Assembly (NCBI RefSeq): GCF_038002165.1
Contig: NZ_JBBOBR010000001.1
Coordinates: forward strand, 3,782,001 to 3,846,000
Source of the DNA: Cytobacillus sp. FSL H8-0458
GTDB lineage: Bacteria; Bacillota; Bacilli; Bacillales; Cytobacillaceae
Direction: 5' to 3'
DNA length: 64,000 nt
Positions 46,555 to 61,765 of this stretch are shown piece after piece; within the stretch, counting starts at the first letter, position 1, and each line of letters opens with the position of its first letter. The notes under the pieces were generated by a model. That model made no database searches. It was not told the origin of the DNA and saw nothing but the letters and a program-made list of their open reading frames with translations. Position numbers and translations under genes: made by a program.

Positions 46555-47724
46555 CTAATGATAGATATGGACAAAAGGCTCGCTTTGGTCTGCTTTCCGG
46601 ACTACAAGCGCTTCCGGGCCGTTGACTGATGAGATATTTACCTGGACTGAGATGTATTCAGGGAAGTGTTTGACAACAAGCCCTGTCACGTATTGCGTAA
46701 ATCCAATACCTTCTGCTTTTCCATAGAATTGGATTGGGATATCAATATTGATTTCCTGCAACTGATCCTGGGCATAAAAAGCTTTTCCGATAACTCCATT
46801 GAAGTTAGGGAAGTATGTTTCCACATCCTGTTTAAAGTTAAGAAACGCCGTTAAATCATCTCGATGATTTTTTTCAGCCGTGCTTGAAGGAAAAAGGACA
46901 TATTTCTCGCTGATATCTTCCCATCCGCCTAGCTTATTGCTTCCTTTGTCTGCCTTAGCGTATGCAAAGAAGCTTCCCGGTACAACTGAAGTTCTTGATT
47001 GCTGTTCAAACAAAGCAATGGTTACCGGCACATCCTTCAGGCCTTTGATTTGCCGTACTCTCTGAAGGACTTCTTCAGCCATCTTTTTGCCTTCCCGTTC
47101 AAGAACATCCCGTTTAATTTCGGTTTCAAAAGTCGCGCCATATTGTTCTTTCTGATAATAATGAACAGAGTTCATTGCAAGACCTATCACAACTCCGCCA
47201 AGACCCACTTTTCCATCATCGTTTTTCAGCAGATAGTTGTGCTCAAGTATATGTGCCAGGTATATCGGGCTTTTTACATTATTTTTATCAATATCTCCGC
47301 CATCTGCAATCATTGGATTTAAGCCGATGTTATCTTCAGCTTTCATTTTGTGTTCCTTTAGCTGCTTTTCAGTAAACTTTCGGTTTAGCCAGGATTGGAC
47401 AGTTTCCCTTTTTAAAAATTGGCCTTCCTGAAATAAATATTTTTCTGTATCGAATGTGTTTTGAGCAACCCTCATTAGCCCGGTCTCAAATTCATTAATG
47501 TCATATTTAGTGCTTATATTATTGACCACAAGACCTCTGGACTCACTTGGTTCAAATGGCAGCAGCGTTCGATAATACTTATCTGAAATTTTATAGTTCG
47601 GAATGATTGCCTTATCCTTTTCGTTCTTGTCTTCCTGAACAACTTCCTCCTGCTTATTAAAATTAGGCGCACAGCCTGCAAGCAGAAGGGTTAGGGATAA
47701 AGCAAGCATTATGAGTTTTTTCAC
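46555..47724 (-). CDS. yerH: CamS-family lipoprotein (sex pheromone precursor type)
   Basis: 389-residue lipoprotein with a lipobox (LLLAGC, Cys18) after a hydrophobic signal. The family is named after Staphylococcus CamS and Enterococcus pheromone cAM373, in which the signal peptide is the source of a peptide pheromone; in bacilli the role is unknown. The mature protein has two CamS repeats (EFETGLMRVAQNTFDTEKYLF; ITGLVVKHFPEYISVQVNI region). The GTG start follows GAGGGTG. Last gene of pcrB-pcrA-ligA-camS, 15 bp after ligA. Confidence 0.92.
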   Translation of the reverse strand: MKKLIMLALSLTLLLAGCAPNFNKQEEVVQEDKNEKDKAIIPNYKISDKYYRTLLPFEPSESRGLVVNNISTKYDINEFETGLMRVAQNTFDTEKYLFQEGQFLKRETVQSWLNRKFTEKQLKEHKMKAEDNIGLNPMIADGGDIDKNNVKSPIYLAHILEHNYLLKNDDGKVGLGGVVIGLAMNSVHYYQKEQYGATFETEIKRDVLEREGKKMAEEVLQRVRQIKGLKDVPVTIALFEQQSRTSVVPGSFFAYAKADKGSNKLGGWEDISEKYVLFPSSTAEKNHRDDLTAFLNFKQDVETYFPNFNGVIGKAFYAQDQLQEINIDIPIQFYGKAEGIGFTQYVTGLVVKHFPEYISVQVNISSVNGPEALVVRKADQSEPFVHIYH

Positions 47725-47739
47725 GGAGCTTACACCCTC

Positions 47740-52019
<4,280 letters not shown>

Positions 52020-52096
52020 TCCTTCTCTTCACCACCATAGAAACATATGTTCTTATATTCTATTTTATCTTGTTTGCTAATCCTCAGCAACCTGAA

Positions 52097-52783
52097 TTAA
52101 GCACGAGCTGCTTCAACTGTGGCCAATGCAGCCTGCAGATCATCATAAATAACATTTCCGACCACAATGACGTCAGCATGCTCAGCCATTTCTTTTGCAT
52201 GTTCTGCATTGAGGATGCCGCCTCCGTAAAATAATACGGTTTCTTCAAGCGTATTTTTCACCTCTGCGACTACTTCTGCATCTCCGTACTTTCCGCTGTA
52301 TTCGAGATAGAAGATTGGCAGACGGAACATTTTCTCGGCCATCATCGCATATGCCCTTACCTCATCAAGAGATAAATCTGTGCGAGAATTGGTGACTTGA
52401 GCGACTTTACATTCTTCATTCAGAATGCAATAGCCCTGAACAAGGATTTCTTCCCAATTCATAATATCGCCATATTCTTTTACAGCTTCCTGATGAAGGC
52501 CTGTAACCCACTTTACATCCCGGCTGTTAAGGACTGTCGGGATAAAATATAGGTCAAAGCCCGGTGTAACTGAATCAATCGCCGAAACCTCCAGCACACA
52601 GGGAACCGTGTATCTGCGGATGCGGGCCATTAAATCCAGCACCTTCTCCAATGTGACCCCGTCTGTTCCGCCCACAATAATCGCATCGGTCCCTGACTCG
52701 CAAATCATCTCCAGGTCTTCATCTGATATATTTTTATCCGGATCGAGCTTGAATACGTGGCTCCATTCGCGAACATCATACAT
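52097..52783 (-). CDS. pcrB: heptaprenylglyceryl phosphate synthase
   Basis: 228-residue TIM-barrel prenyltransferase joining heptaprenyl diphosphate to glycerol-1-phosphate. The length equals B. subtilis PcrB. Visible: [17 protein letters not shown] at the N-terminus, [14 protein letters not shown] near 32, [11 protein letters not shown] near 83, [12 protein letters not shown] near 160, [13 protein letters not shown] near 185 and [12 protein letters not shown] near 205. ATG 52783 follows GGAGG by nine bases; an eight-codon extension is not supported. First gene of the pcrB-pcrA-ligA-camS operon. Confidence 0.97.
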   Translation of the reverse strand: MYDVREWSHVFKLDPDKNISDEDLEMICESGTDAIIVGGTDGVTLEKVLDLMARIRRYTVPCVLEVSAIDSVTPGFDLYFIPTVLNSRDVKWVTGLHQEAVKEYGDIMNWEEILVQGYCILNEECKVAQVTNSRTDLSLDEVRAYAMMAEKMFRLPIFYLEYSGKYGDAEVVAEVKNTLEETVLFYGGGILNAEHAKEMAEHADVIVVGNVIYDDLQAALATVEAARA

Positions 52784-52893
52784 GCAAAATTGCCTCCATT
52801 CTATCATTCCATTTCATCATTATATCATTTAAGATTGGGAATAAAAAATAAAAGCAAGATGTCTCTATTGGGTGGAAAAAATTAATAGAAGAC

Positions 52894-52929
52894 AAAGAAA
52901 AAAACCGCGGGAACAGCCCCATCGGTTTA
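52894..52929 (-). terminator. yerC terminator
   Basis: AAACCG and CGGTTT enclose an inner GGGG/CCCG pairing and are followed by TTTTTC on the minus strand. Confidence 0.75.
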
Positions 52930-52943
52930 GGCAAAGCGAGTAT

Positions 52944-53252
52944 TTACGCCTTTTCAGCTTCTTCTTCTTTGATTCTTTCCAATGCCATTTCATAGGCATC
53001 ATTTCCATAGTTGAGGCAGCGTTTTACACGGGAAATGGTTGCAGTGCTGGCACCCGTATCTGTTTCGATTTTATGATAGGTTTTACCTTCACGAAGCATG
53101 CGTGCCACTTCCAGGCGCTGCGCCAGGGATTGTATTTCATTCACTGTACATAAGTCGTCAAAGAATCGGTAGCACTCTTCCAGATCTTTTAAAGATAATA
53201 CGGACTTAAATAACTGATCCAGTTCTTTGCCTCTTAGCTTATCAATTTGCAT
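52944..53252 (-). CDS. yerC: YerC/YecD-family TrpR-like DNA-binding protein
   Basis: 102-residue all-helical protein with the TrpR/YerC fold. The helix-turn-helix lies in LEVARMLREGKTYHKIETDTGASTATISRVKRCL (around 47-80). In TrpR relatives this fold binds DNA as a dimer; targets in Bacillus are not established. Highly conserved gene order yerB-yerC-pcrB. Its 40-bp upstream gap to yerB suggests cotranscription, and a terminator separates it from pcrB. Confidence 0.95.
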   Translation of the reverse strand: MQIDKLRGKELDQLFKSVLSLKDLEECYRFFDDLCTVNEIQSLAQRLEVARMLREGKTYHKIETDTGASTATISRVKRCLNYGNDAYEMALERIKEEEAEKA

Positions 53253-53292
53253 ATATTTGCATACCCCTTTGTTTAAATAGTATTTTCAATCA

Positions 53293-54348
53293 TTATTGTT
53301 TAGCTTCCAAGGAAACCGTTTGCTCCAGGCCCGGGTTTGATGGAATGATGTTGATCCATGTTTTCCCCGGCACCAGGCCAGCCTGCTGGCCGTTTAAGAC
53401 AGGAAGAATTCGTCCGTCAATATTTTCCCACTGCACCTCTGCCACTTTTCCTTTTTGAAGGAGATATCCTTTTCCCCCAGAAGTTAAGTTAATATCACGG
53501 CGGCCTGCGCTGTCAACCACTTGATGGTCTGCTTCTGCGATGAAAATGTTGTCGAGTAATACAGGCTCCCCGGATTTGTAGTCAGCTGTAAGCTCGCCAT
53601 TGGAATATCTTTTGTATTTCTCAAGTCCTGCATCATATTCATAGACCACATTGAATAATTCATTGTCCAGGTAGGAGATCATGGCAGACTCAGCTTTCTC
53701 TCCCTGAATTGCCTTTACCTCTTCCTTTGAAAGGAATTCAAGAGATTTCGGTTCATCCTCCATCGCATAATTTTTTTCTTTTGCACCTTTCAGTACATTG
53801 TCAAAAGAAATATAGGAATTATGCGGGGCCTGTCTGAAGCTTTCCCTTTTAAACAATGTACCGTCATAATGCATTCCGTTCAGGTTATCAACATACTCCT
53901 GATCCAGCAACTCTTTGGCCTCCGGACTGTAGCCGTGGGCAATGTAGAGGCTGTCATAGCCTTTGGCCAGCTCAATATAATAGTCCCTGGAACTTCTGAC
54001 AGGCCCTATCATCTCAGGCCTCTCACTTTGAAAAATAGCAAGAAAACGAGTCACGTCCCCTTCTGCCAGCATTTCATAGACGACGTCAGCCTGATTAAGC
54101 CCTGATTGCGGACGGGCTTTCGGATGATTATTGATCATCACCGCTACAGCTCTTCCATCCACTTCGGTTTCAGACCCGGAGCCTGTGAGCGGATATTGAA
54201 ATGGAAGTTCTTTTTCAGAGGTGACACCTTTTGTGGCTTCTTCCGCTTTTTCCGTCTCCTGCTTTGCCGGCTCTTCTGCTTTTTCTTTACTGCATCCAGA
54301 AACGAGAATCATTGCTGCTGCTGATACAGCTATCCATCCTTTTAACAT
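53293..54348 (-). CDS. yerB: YerB-family (DUF3048) lipoprotein
   Basis: 351-residue lipoprotein; lipobox LVSGC with Cys19 after a short hydrophobic signal, then an acidic/lysine-rich linker (KEKAEEPAKQETEKAEEATK). The DUF3048 N-terminal domain shows VAVMINNHPKARPQSGLNQADVVYEMLAEG and RFLAIFQSERPEMIGPVRSSRDYY. Function unknown; presumed extracytoplasmic. GGGGTG precedes the ATG. Likely forms a unit with yerC. Confidence 0.94.
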   Translation of the reverse strand: MLKGWIAVSAAAMILVSGCSKEKAEEPAKQETEKAEEATKGVTSEKELPFQYPLTGSGSETEVDGRAVAVMINNHPKARPQSGLNQADVVYEMLAEGDVTRFLAIFQSERPEMIGPVRSSRDYYIELAKGYDSLYIAHGYSPEAKELLDQEYVDNLNGMHYDGTLFKRESFRQAPHNSYISFDNVLKGAKEKNYAMEDEPKSLEFLSKEEVKAIQGEKAESAMISYLDNELFNVVYEYDAGLEKYKRYSNGELTADYKSGEPVLLDNIFIAEADHQVVDSAGRRDINLTSGGKGYLLQKGKVAEVQWENIDGRILPVLNGQQAGLVPGKTWINIIPSNPGLEQTVSLEAKQ

Positions 54349-54441
54349 TTTTCACCCCGTGTGATTTTTGCTTTTGATGTGGATTCTATGTTAGCTCCCT
54401 TGAGCAGTTTTAATCTCTATCTATTACATCTCTTTCATATT

Positions 54442-56187
54442 TTAACGCATTATCGTTGGAAAGAGTACCGTTTTATTCATGACATCATACATTCCCTGCT
54501 GGGTAATTCTGATATAAGGCAGATGGGTTGAAGAGAAAAAGAGCAGCGTGTACATTGGATCTTCATGTCTGTAGCCTTGATCACGCAAATAATGCACAAG
54601 CTGTTTTTCTTCCTGCATTAATTCCTCCACATTTTTATGGGACATTACACCTTTTAAGCGGAGCTCCATCTCCTGGACAATCCTTCCCCCTTCAGATATG
54701 ACAATGCCTCCGCCAATTTCTTTCAGCCGGTTAAAAGCATTCAGCATTTCCTGTTTGCTTTTGCCGATTAAGATGATGTCACCGGTATTGGAAAATGAAC
54801 TTGCCATTCCATCCAGGCTTTGCGAGAAGCCTTTAAGTATGGTATTTATTCGCCATTGGCCATTCCGGTCAACAAGCATGAAGAAACATTCATCATGATC
54901 TTTCTCCAGCTCTTCGGATGATACGTCAATCGTGATGGAGTATGGCTTCGTAATAACAGCATTCTCGAGCTTTATCCCGAAAGGCATGGAGAATTGCATA
55001 TCATCTGCTGTCAGCTCCCAATCAATACCCAGCGGGTCAAAGCCGAATTCTTCCCATTCTACAGGCTTATAGGCATGCAGGTTTTCACCGTCTCTCTTCA
55101 CCCATTCCCCTTTGGCAATAACAGATATTGGAGTTGGTTCGTTTTCATCTGACAGGAAATTGATATTGGCAACCCTTCCTGTCGCAATGGAGCCATGTAA
55201 ATAGTCAATTCCATAATGACGTGCCACATTAATGGTTGCCATATTATAAGCATCAATAACTGGCACTCCTTTATCTATGGCAATGCGGATCATATGGTCA
55301 ATGATTCCCTGCTCATAAAAGGAGGAAAAGGAACCGTCTGTTGTGAAGACCATCCGATCATATTGATCAATGCCGATTTCATGCATTTCCTCCAATAAAA
55401 CCGGCAGATCCGGACGGATGGAAGAATATCTGAGAGATACGGTATATCCCTGTAAAAGGCGATTATACACATCTTTCCCAGTCATTGACTCATGGTCACA
55501 ATCAGCACCGAGCAGCATAAGCTTTGCCAGCGTTTTTTCAGATGCCCCCGGAAAGTGGCCTTCAATCTTTTTCCTCATCCGCTTTGTTTCCTGAATCCAA
55601 TGAAGCATCATATCATCGCCATCCAATAGCTTCGGCCAGCCTGTCAGCTCTCCTCCCTGAAGCACGGCATCATGTTCAAGCCACGATTTAACGTTTCCAT
55701 GGGAAAAAACAGATTCCTCGTGCTGGATCTCTGTTTGAGCATCAAATCGGCACCACCAATAGGTTGTTGCGGGCATATTTCTCATTTCCTTCAGGAAAGA
55801 AAACGCTTTCTTTTTATCCCGCTGTAAAGCCAGCACCATATTGTCATTAATCAGGGTTGTTGTACCAAACTGGGATGCATAGCTCGCCAGGGAATGGGGA
55901 TTATATAATTGAAATGGATGGGCATGCGGCTCAATATATCCGGGAACGAGCGTAAGTCCAGTACAATCAATGACCTCACACTGATCTGTTTTTTCCGGCA
56001 GCTTTTCGCCCGCATATACAATACGGTCGCCATAGATCCATATATTTGCTGTTATCCATTTACGAAGCGCCTGATTCAGATAACGCGCGTTCTTTAGTAA
56101 TATCGTCGGTGAAAGTTTTCCGTCCAATACGGAAACATGTTCACGCAAGTGCCTGTTTTTCCAACGGTAACGCTGTTCCAGCACCAT
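54442..56187 (-). CDS. yerA: YerA-type adenine-deaminase-like amidohydrolase
   Basis: 581-residue amidohydrolase-superfamily protein with an adenine deaminase C-terminal domain. The metal motif is YIEPHAHPFQLYNP near 96, an altered form of the usual FIDxHxH; later come AAATYWWC-like substrate segments, GADCDHESMTGKDV near 232 (metal His) and TTDGSF near 285. The C-terminal domain carries DGMASSFSNTGDIILIGKS and GGGIVISEGG. B. subtilis YerA (probable adenine deaminase) has the same length and place. Activity on adenine is inferred and not certain. It lies between yerB and the pur operon. Confidence 0.9.
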   Translation of the reverse strand: MVLEQRYRWKNRHLREHVSVLDGKLSPTILLKNARYLNQALRKWITANIWIYGDRIVYAGEKLPEKTDQCEVIDCTGLTLVPGYIEPHAHPFQLYNPHSLASYASQFGTTTLINDNMVLALQRDKKKAFSFLKEMRNMPATTYWWCRFDAQTEIQHEESVFSHGNVKSWLEHDAVLQGGELTGWPKLLDGDDMMLHWIQETKRMRKKIEGHFPGASEKTLAKLMLLGADCDHESMTGKDVYNRLLQGYTVSLRYSSIRPDLPVLLEEMHEIGIDQYDRMVFTTDGSFSSFYEQGIIDHMIRIAIDKGVPVIDAYNMATINVARHYGIDYLHGSIATGRVANINFLSDENEPTPISVIAKGEWVKRDGENLHAYKPVEWEEFGFDPLGIDWELTADDMQFSMPFGIKLENAVITKPYSITIDVSSEELEKDHDECFFMLVDRNGQWRINTILKGFSQSLDGMASSFSNTGDIILIGKSKQEMLNAFNRLKEIGGGIVISEGGRIVQEMELRLKGVMSHKNVEELMQEEKQLVHYLRDQGYRHEDPMYTLLFFSSTHLPYIRITQQGMYDVMNKTVLFPTIMR

Positions 56188-56378
56188 ACTCCCTCCCTTG
56201 TTGATATCTATATATAAAGACTCTGTTTTTAGAATGAAGACAATGAGTAAAATGGCTTTACATCAATAAAGAAAGCCCTTTCATTTTCTCTTGTTTTACT
56301 ATAGTAACATATTTCACTGTTTAACGCATTAAAGAATCAGTAAAAGATTGTAAAAATTTCGTGAAAGTGGTGAGACCT

Positions 56379-56663
56379 ATGCATGTAAAATCAAATATCG
56401 GCATTGTAAATGCCTTAATACGCATAACAATCGGATTTACGGTACTGGCCTGGAGCACTTCAAAGCTCGTGAAGAGACCTTGGCGGGATTCTTATCTTGT
56501 GATGGCCATGCTGGGAGGAATGAAAGTGGCTGAAGGGATTGTCCGCTTTTGCCCATTGACAGCTCTTTTTGAAAGAGGCCAGGACATGGTTCAGGAAAAG
56601 AGAGGTAATAACAATAGTAATGATGAGGCTGTTGAGGAGATTCTGCCTTATAACCCTTCTTAG
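56379..56663 (+). CDS. DUF2892-type small membrane protein
   Basis: 94-residue protein beginning MHVKSNIGIVNALIRI, the DUF2892 signature. It has two hydrophobic segments (about 12-28 and 40-58) and PLTALF near 68, then a charged Asn-rich tail (KRGNNNSNDEAVEEI). Related domains are fused to rhodanese in YgaP. ATG 56379 has GGTGAG upstream; earlier in-frame GTG codons are less likely. It stands alone between yerA and purD, on the opposite strand. Function unknown. Confidence 0.8.
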   Translation: MHVKSNIGIVNALIRITIGFTVLAWSTSKLVKRPWRDSYLVMAMLGGMKVAEGIVRFCPLTALFERGQDMVQEKRGNNNSNDEAVEEILPYNPS

Positions 56664-56668
56664 ATACC

Positions 56669-56700
56669 TAAAAAAATACAGCCCCCTATTAGGGGGCTGT
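56669..56700 (-). terminator. purine operon terminator
   Basis: On the minus strand ACAGCCCCC-TAATA-GGGGGCTGT is followed by ATTTTTTTA, 114 bp after the purD stop codon, so the operon's 3' UTR spans the small antisense gene. Confidence 0.93.
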
Positions 56701-56722
56701 ACTATAGAAAGGAGCTGACAAT

Positions 56723-58429
<1,707 letters not shown>

Positions 58430-59965
58430 TTAATGCTTAAAATGCCGTACGCCAGTAAAGACCATGGCAATGCCAAATTCATCGGCTTTTTTGATGGAGT
58501 CTTCATCACGGATGGAGCCCCCCGGCTGGATGATGGCTGTGATGCCTGCTTTGGCTGCGACTTCAACGGTATCGTTCATTGGGAAAAAGGCATCCGATGC
58601 CATTACGGCTCCGTTTGCTTTTTCTCCTGCCTGTTCAAGCGCAATTTTAGCAGAGCCTACGCGGTTCATCTGCCCGGCACCAACTCCAAGTGTCATGTTT
58701 GCATCATTTACGACAATGGCATTGGATTTCACATGCTTCACAACTTTCCAGCCCAGCTTCAATGCTTTCCACTCTTCTTCCGTCGGCTCCCTTTTGGTCG
58801 CAACTTTTACTTCGGCATCTTCAAGAGTGAATAGATCATATTCCTGCGTCAGCAAGCCGCCTTCAACAGCGGACAATCTCATCTCAGCTTTCTTTTTGCC
58901 TTCAAAAGGAATGGTCAGCAGGCGCAGATTCTTTTTCCCTTTTAAAATTTCAAGCGCTTCATCTGAGAAGGATGGCGCAATAATGATTTCAAGGAAGATC
59001 TCATAAAGCTTTTTAGCTGTATCTGCATCCACTTCCCTGTTTAAGGCAATGATTCCTCCGAAAATGGAAACAGGGTCTGCTGCGAAAGCTTTTGAAAAAG
59101 CATCAAATACATTTTCTCCGGTCCCCACTCCGCAAGGATTCATATGCTTAACAGCAACTGCTGCAGGCTCTGAGAATTCTTTTACAATTTGGAGGGCTGC
59201 ATCTGCATCGTTGATATTGTTGTAGGATAATTCCTTGCCGTGCAGCTGTTCAGCGTTCGCAATCGAAAATTCAGAACCAAGCGGCTTGCGGTAAAACGCA
59301 GCCTTTTGATGCGGATTCTCCCCGTATCTCAAGGTTTGCTTCAGTTCATACGTAACGGTTAATTTTTCAGGTGTTTCTTCATTTGCCAAATCTGTCATAT
59401 ATTCAGCGATCATCGCATCATAGGCAGCTGTGTGGCGGAATACCTTTGCAGCAAGCTTGCGGCGGGTTTCCTTTTGAACCTCTCCGGTTTCTTTCAGCTG
59501 TGAAAGAACTGTTTCATAATCGACAGGATCTACCACAACCGTTACATATTCATGGTTCTTGGCGGAAGCACGCAGCATGGCCGGACCGCCAATATCAATA
59601 TTCTCTATCGCATCCTCTACTGTCACATCCGGTTTAGCGATGGTTTGCTGGAACGGATACAAATTCACGCACACAACCTGGATAGGCTGGATTCCATGCT
59701 CCTCAAGCTGCTGTTTGTGGCCTGGTTCGCCATGCTTAGCCAGCAGTCCGCCATGTATCATCGGATTTAATGTTTTCACACGGCCTTCCAAGATTTCCGG
59801 AAAGCCTGTCACATCGCTTACCCCGATAACAGGAATTCCGCTCTCTTCCAGCGCTTTTTTTGTACCGCCTGTTGAGATAATTTCGAAACCCAATTCGCTT
59901 AGTTGCCGGGCAAATTCTGTTATGCCATTTTTGTCGGAAACACTGATTAATGCACGTTTCTTCAT
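58430..59965 (-). CDS. purH: bifunctional AICAR formyltransferase / IMP cyclohydrolase
   Basis: 511-residue enzyme for the last two steps to IMP. The N-terminal MGS-like cyclohydrolase domain begins [16 protein letters not shown]; further [11 protein letters not shown] near 69 and NLYPFQQT near 101. The C-terminal transformylase shows [15 protein letters not shown] near 205, [10 protein letters not shown] near 263 (catalytic Lys-His), IFGGIIALN near 297 and [27 protein letters not shown] near 455. GGGGGAG precedes the ATG. Purine operon, between purN and purD. Confidence 0.98.
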   Translation of the reverse strand: MKKRALISVSDKNGITEFARQLSELGFEIISTGGTKKALEESGIPVIGVSDVTGFPEILEGRVKTLNPMIHGGLLAKHGEPGHKQQLEEHGIQPIQVVCVNLYPFQQTIAKPDVTVEDAIENIDIGGPAMLRASAKNHEYVTVVVDPVDYETVLSQLKETGEVQKETRRKLAAKVFRHTAAYDAMIAEYMTDLANEETPEKLTVTYELKQTLRYGENPHQKAAFYRKPLGSEFSIANAEQLHGKELSYNNINDADAALQIVKEFSEPAAVAVKHMNPCGVGTGENVFDAFSKAFAADPVSIFGGIIALNREVDADTAKKLYEIFLEIIIAPSFSDEALEILKGKKNLRLLTIPFEGKKKAEMRLSAVEGGLLTQEYDLFTLEDAEVKVATKREPTEEEWKALKLGWKVVKHVKSNAIVVNDANMTLGVGAGQMNRVGSAKIALEQAGEKANGAVMASDAFFPMNDTVEVAAKAGITAIIQPGGSIRDEDSIKKADEFGIAMVFTGVRHFKH

Positions 59966-59995
59966 GTTCGCTCCCCCTGACTGGTTGAATAAACT

Positions 59996-60577
59996 TTAGC
60001 TCTCTACCATTTTAGCACAGAAAAGACTTTGCAAAACCTGCGGATAAAGTTTATGCTCGACTTCATGTATCTTCTTTTGAAGGCTTTCCAGTGTTTCATC
60101 CGCAGCTATGGAAACTGGCGCTTGAGCAATTATCGGCCCCGTATCCATGCCTTCATCGACATAATGAACCGTCACACCGCTTACCTTTACTTTGGCGGAT
60201 AACGCCTGGCCAATTGCATCCTTACCTGGAAAAGCGGGAAGAAGAGAAGGGTGAATATTAATAATTCTGCCTTCAAACTCTTTCAAAAGCGTCGGGCCAA
60301 TCAGTCTCATATAGCCTGCGAGAATAATATACTCTGCTCCGCTCTCCATCATCCTTTGCAAAATCTCTCTTTCATACTCTGCTTTGCCGGCATAGTCTTT
60401 AGCTGAAAAAACAAATTGCGGAACCTGCTCGTTTTGTGCACGCTGGATGCTGTAGGCATCTGGCCGGTCACAGACAAACAAGACGATCTCAGCATGCAAG
60501 TCCCCTTTTCTGGCGGCATCAGCAATGGCTTGAAAGTTCGTTCCGCTTCCGGAAGCAAACACTGCTATTTTTTTCAT
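59996..60577 (-). CDS. purN: phosphoribosylglycinamide formyltransferase
   Basis: 193-residue folate-dependent GAR transformylase. Visible: KIAVFASGSGTNFQAI at the N-terminus (phosphoribosyl site), AGYMRLIG near 86, the catalytic NIHPSLLPAFPGKDA near 104 (Asn and His), and VHYVDEGMDTGPIIAQ near 135 (catalytic Asp). ATG 60577 follows GGAGG; an upstream nine-codon extension would overlap purM. It begins 13 bp after the purM stop. Confidence 0.97.
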   Translation of the reverse strand: MKKIAVFASGSGTNFQAIADAARKGDLHAEIVLFVCDRPDAYSIQRAQNEQVPQFVFSAKDYAGKAEYEREILQRMMESGAEYIILAGYMRLIGPTLLKEFEGRIINIHPSLLPAFPGKDAIGQALSAKVKVSGVTVHYVDEGMDTGPIIAQAPVSIAADETLESLQKKIHEVEHKLYPQVLQSLFCAKMVES

Positions 60578-60590
60578 GACTTCCTCCAAG

Positions 60591-61616
60591 TTACAGAATT
60601 TCAATTCCTTCCTGATCCGTTACAGTCCCCATTAGATAGGCATTTTCGCCAATTTCATTAAAATAGGCAATCAGTTCATCAGCCATTTCTTTATCTGCCG
60701 CAATCACCATGCCTGTTCCCATATTAAAAATATTGTACATTTCCTTGCGTTCCAGTCCGCCGATCTTCTCCATCACCGTAAATACTGGGGGCACTTCCCA
60801 ATTGCTTTCAGTAAGCTTGGCGCCAAGACCTTCAGGCAGCATGCGGGGGATATTTTCAATAAATCCGCCGCCTGTAATATGTGCCATGCCCTTCAGCTTG
60901 AACTGCTTCATAGCTGACAGAAGCGGTTTTACATATATTTTTGTAGGGCGAAGCAGCTCTTCCCCTAGAGTGCATCCTAATTCTTCTACATGATCTGTTA
61001 AGGTCATATTTGCTTTTTCAAAAAACAGCTTTCTGACAAGTGAATAGCCATTGCTGTGAATTCCGCTTGAGGCAAGGCCGATCAGCACATCTCCTGCTTT
61101 GATGTCTGCACTATTAATCAGGCTGGATTTTTCACAGGCACCGACCGCAAATCCGGCAAGGTCATATTCTTCCTCACTGTACATGCCAGGCATTTCGGCA
61201 GTTTCACCGCCTACAAGTGCACACCCGGCCTGTTCGCAGCCATCTGCAATGCCTTTCACAATCGCTTCAATCCGTTCAGGCGCTGCTTTTCCGCAGGCGA
61301 TGTAATCCAGGAAATAAAGAGGCTCTGCTCCCTGTACGACAATATCATTTACACACATGGCGACCGCATCAATCCCAATCGTGTCATGCTTATCCATCAT
61401 AAAAGCAAGCATCAGCTTCGTGCCGACACCATCTGTTCCTGATACTAAAACCGGTTCCTTCAGGTTTAGTTCAGATAGATCGAACATGCCGCCAAATCCG
61501 CCCAAACCGCCGAGCACACCCGGACGAATCGTCTTCTGTACGTGCTTTTTCATGCGCGAAACTGCTTCATAGCCAGCTTCAATATCTACTCCGGCCTGTT
61601 TATATGCATTTGCCAT
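60591..61616 (-). CDS. purM: phosphoribosylformylglycinamidine cyclo-ligase
   Basis: 341-residue AIR synthetase, an ATP-dependent ring closure of FGAM. Visible: [12 protein letters not shown] near 40, [15 protein letters not shown] near 57, [22 protein letters not shown] near 85, [11 protein letters not shown] near 137, [17 protein letters not shown] near 175 and [11 protein letters not shown] near 245. AGGTG seven bases upstream fixes the ATG. The 149-bp gap to purF, unusual within this operon, holds a repeat array. Confidence 0.98.
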   Translation of the reverse strand: MANAYKQAGVDIEAGYEAVSRMKKHVQKTIRPGVLGGLGGFGGMFDLSELNLKEPVLVSGTDGVGTKLMLAFMMDKHDTIGIDAVAMCVNDIVVQGAEPLYFLDYIACGKAAPERIEAIVKGIADGCEQAGCALVGGETAEMPGMYSEEEYDLAGFAVGACEKSSLINSADIKAGDVLIGLASSGIHSNGYSLVRKLFFEKANMTLTDHVEELGCTLGEELLRPTKIYVKPLLSAMKQFKLKGMAHITGGGFIENIPRMLPEGLGAKLTESNWEVPPVFTVMEKIGGLERKEMYNIFNMGTGMVIAADKEMADELIAYFNEIGENAYLMGTVTDQEGIEIL

Positions 61617-61646
61617 TCCTTTTCACCTCATGGTTGGAAAAATAAA

Positions 61647-61763
61647 GGCCTATTTTGTATTTTATCGGCCAACATTGTGCTTTTACCGGTCAAAAATGAT
61701 GATTTACCGGCCAATTCTTTATATTTACCGGCCAAAAAGAGCAAAATACCGGCCAAGTTTCAA
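61647..61763 (-). repeat. Six-unit array, core TTGGCCGGTAAAT, period 20-21 nt
   Basis: Read on the minus strand, cores such as TTGGCCGGTATTT, TTGGCCGGTAAAT (twice), TTGACCGGTAAAA and TTGGCCGATAAAA are separated by unrelated 8-nt segments. The GGCC/GGTC positions on the plus strand are 61647, 61667, 61688, 61709, 61730 and 61751. It lies between purF and purM, in the operon sense. Confidence 0.92.
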
Positions 61764-61765
61764 AT

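Noticed and set aside
61647-61763. CRISPR-like look of conserved cores with variable spacers
   Set aside because: Units are only 20-21 nt with 8-nt spacers and no cas genes are present; far too short for CRISPR.
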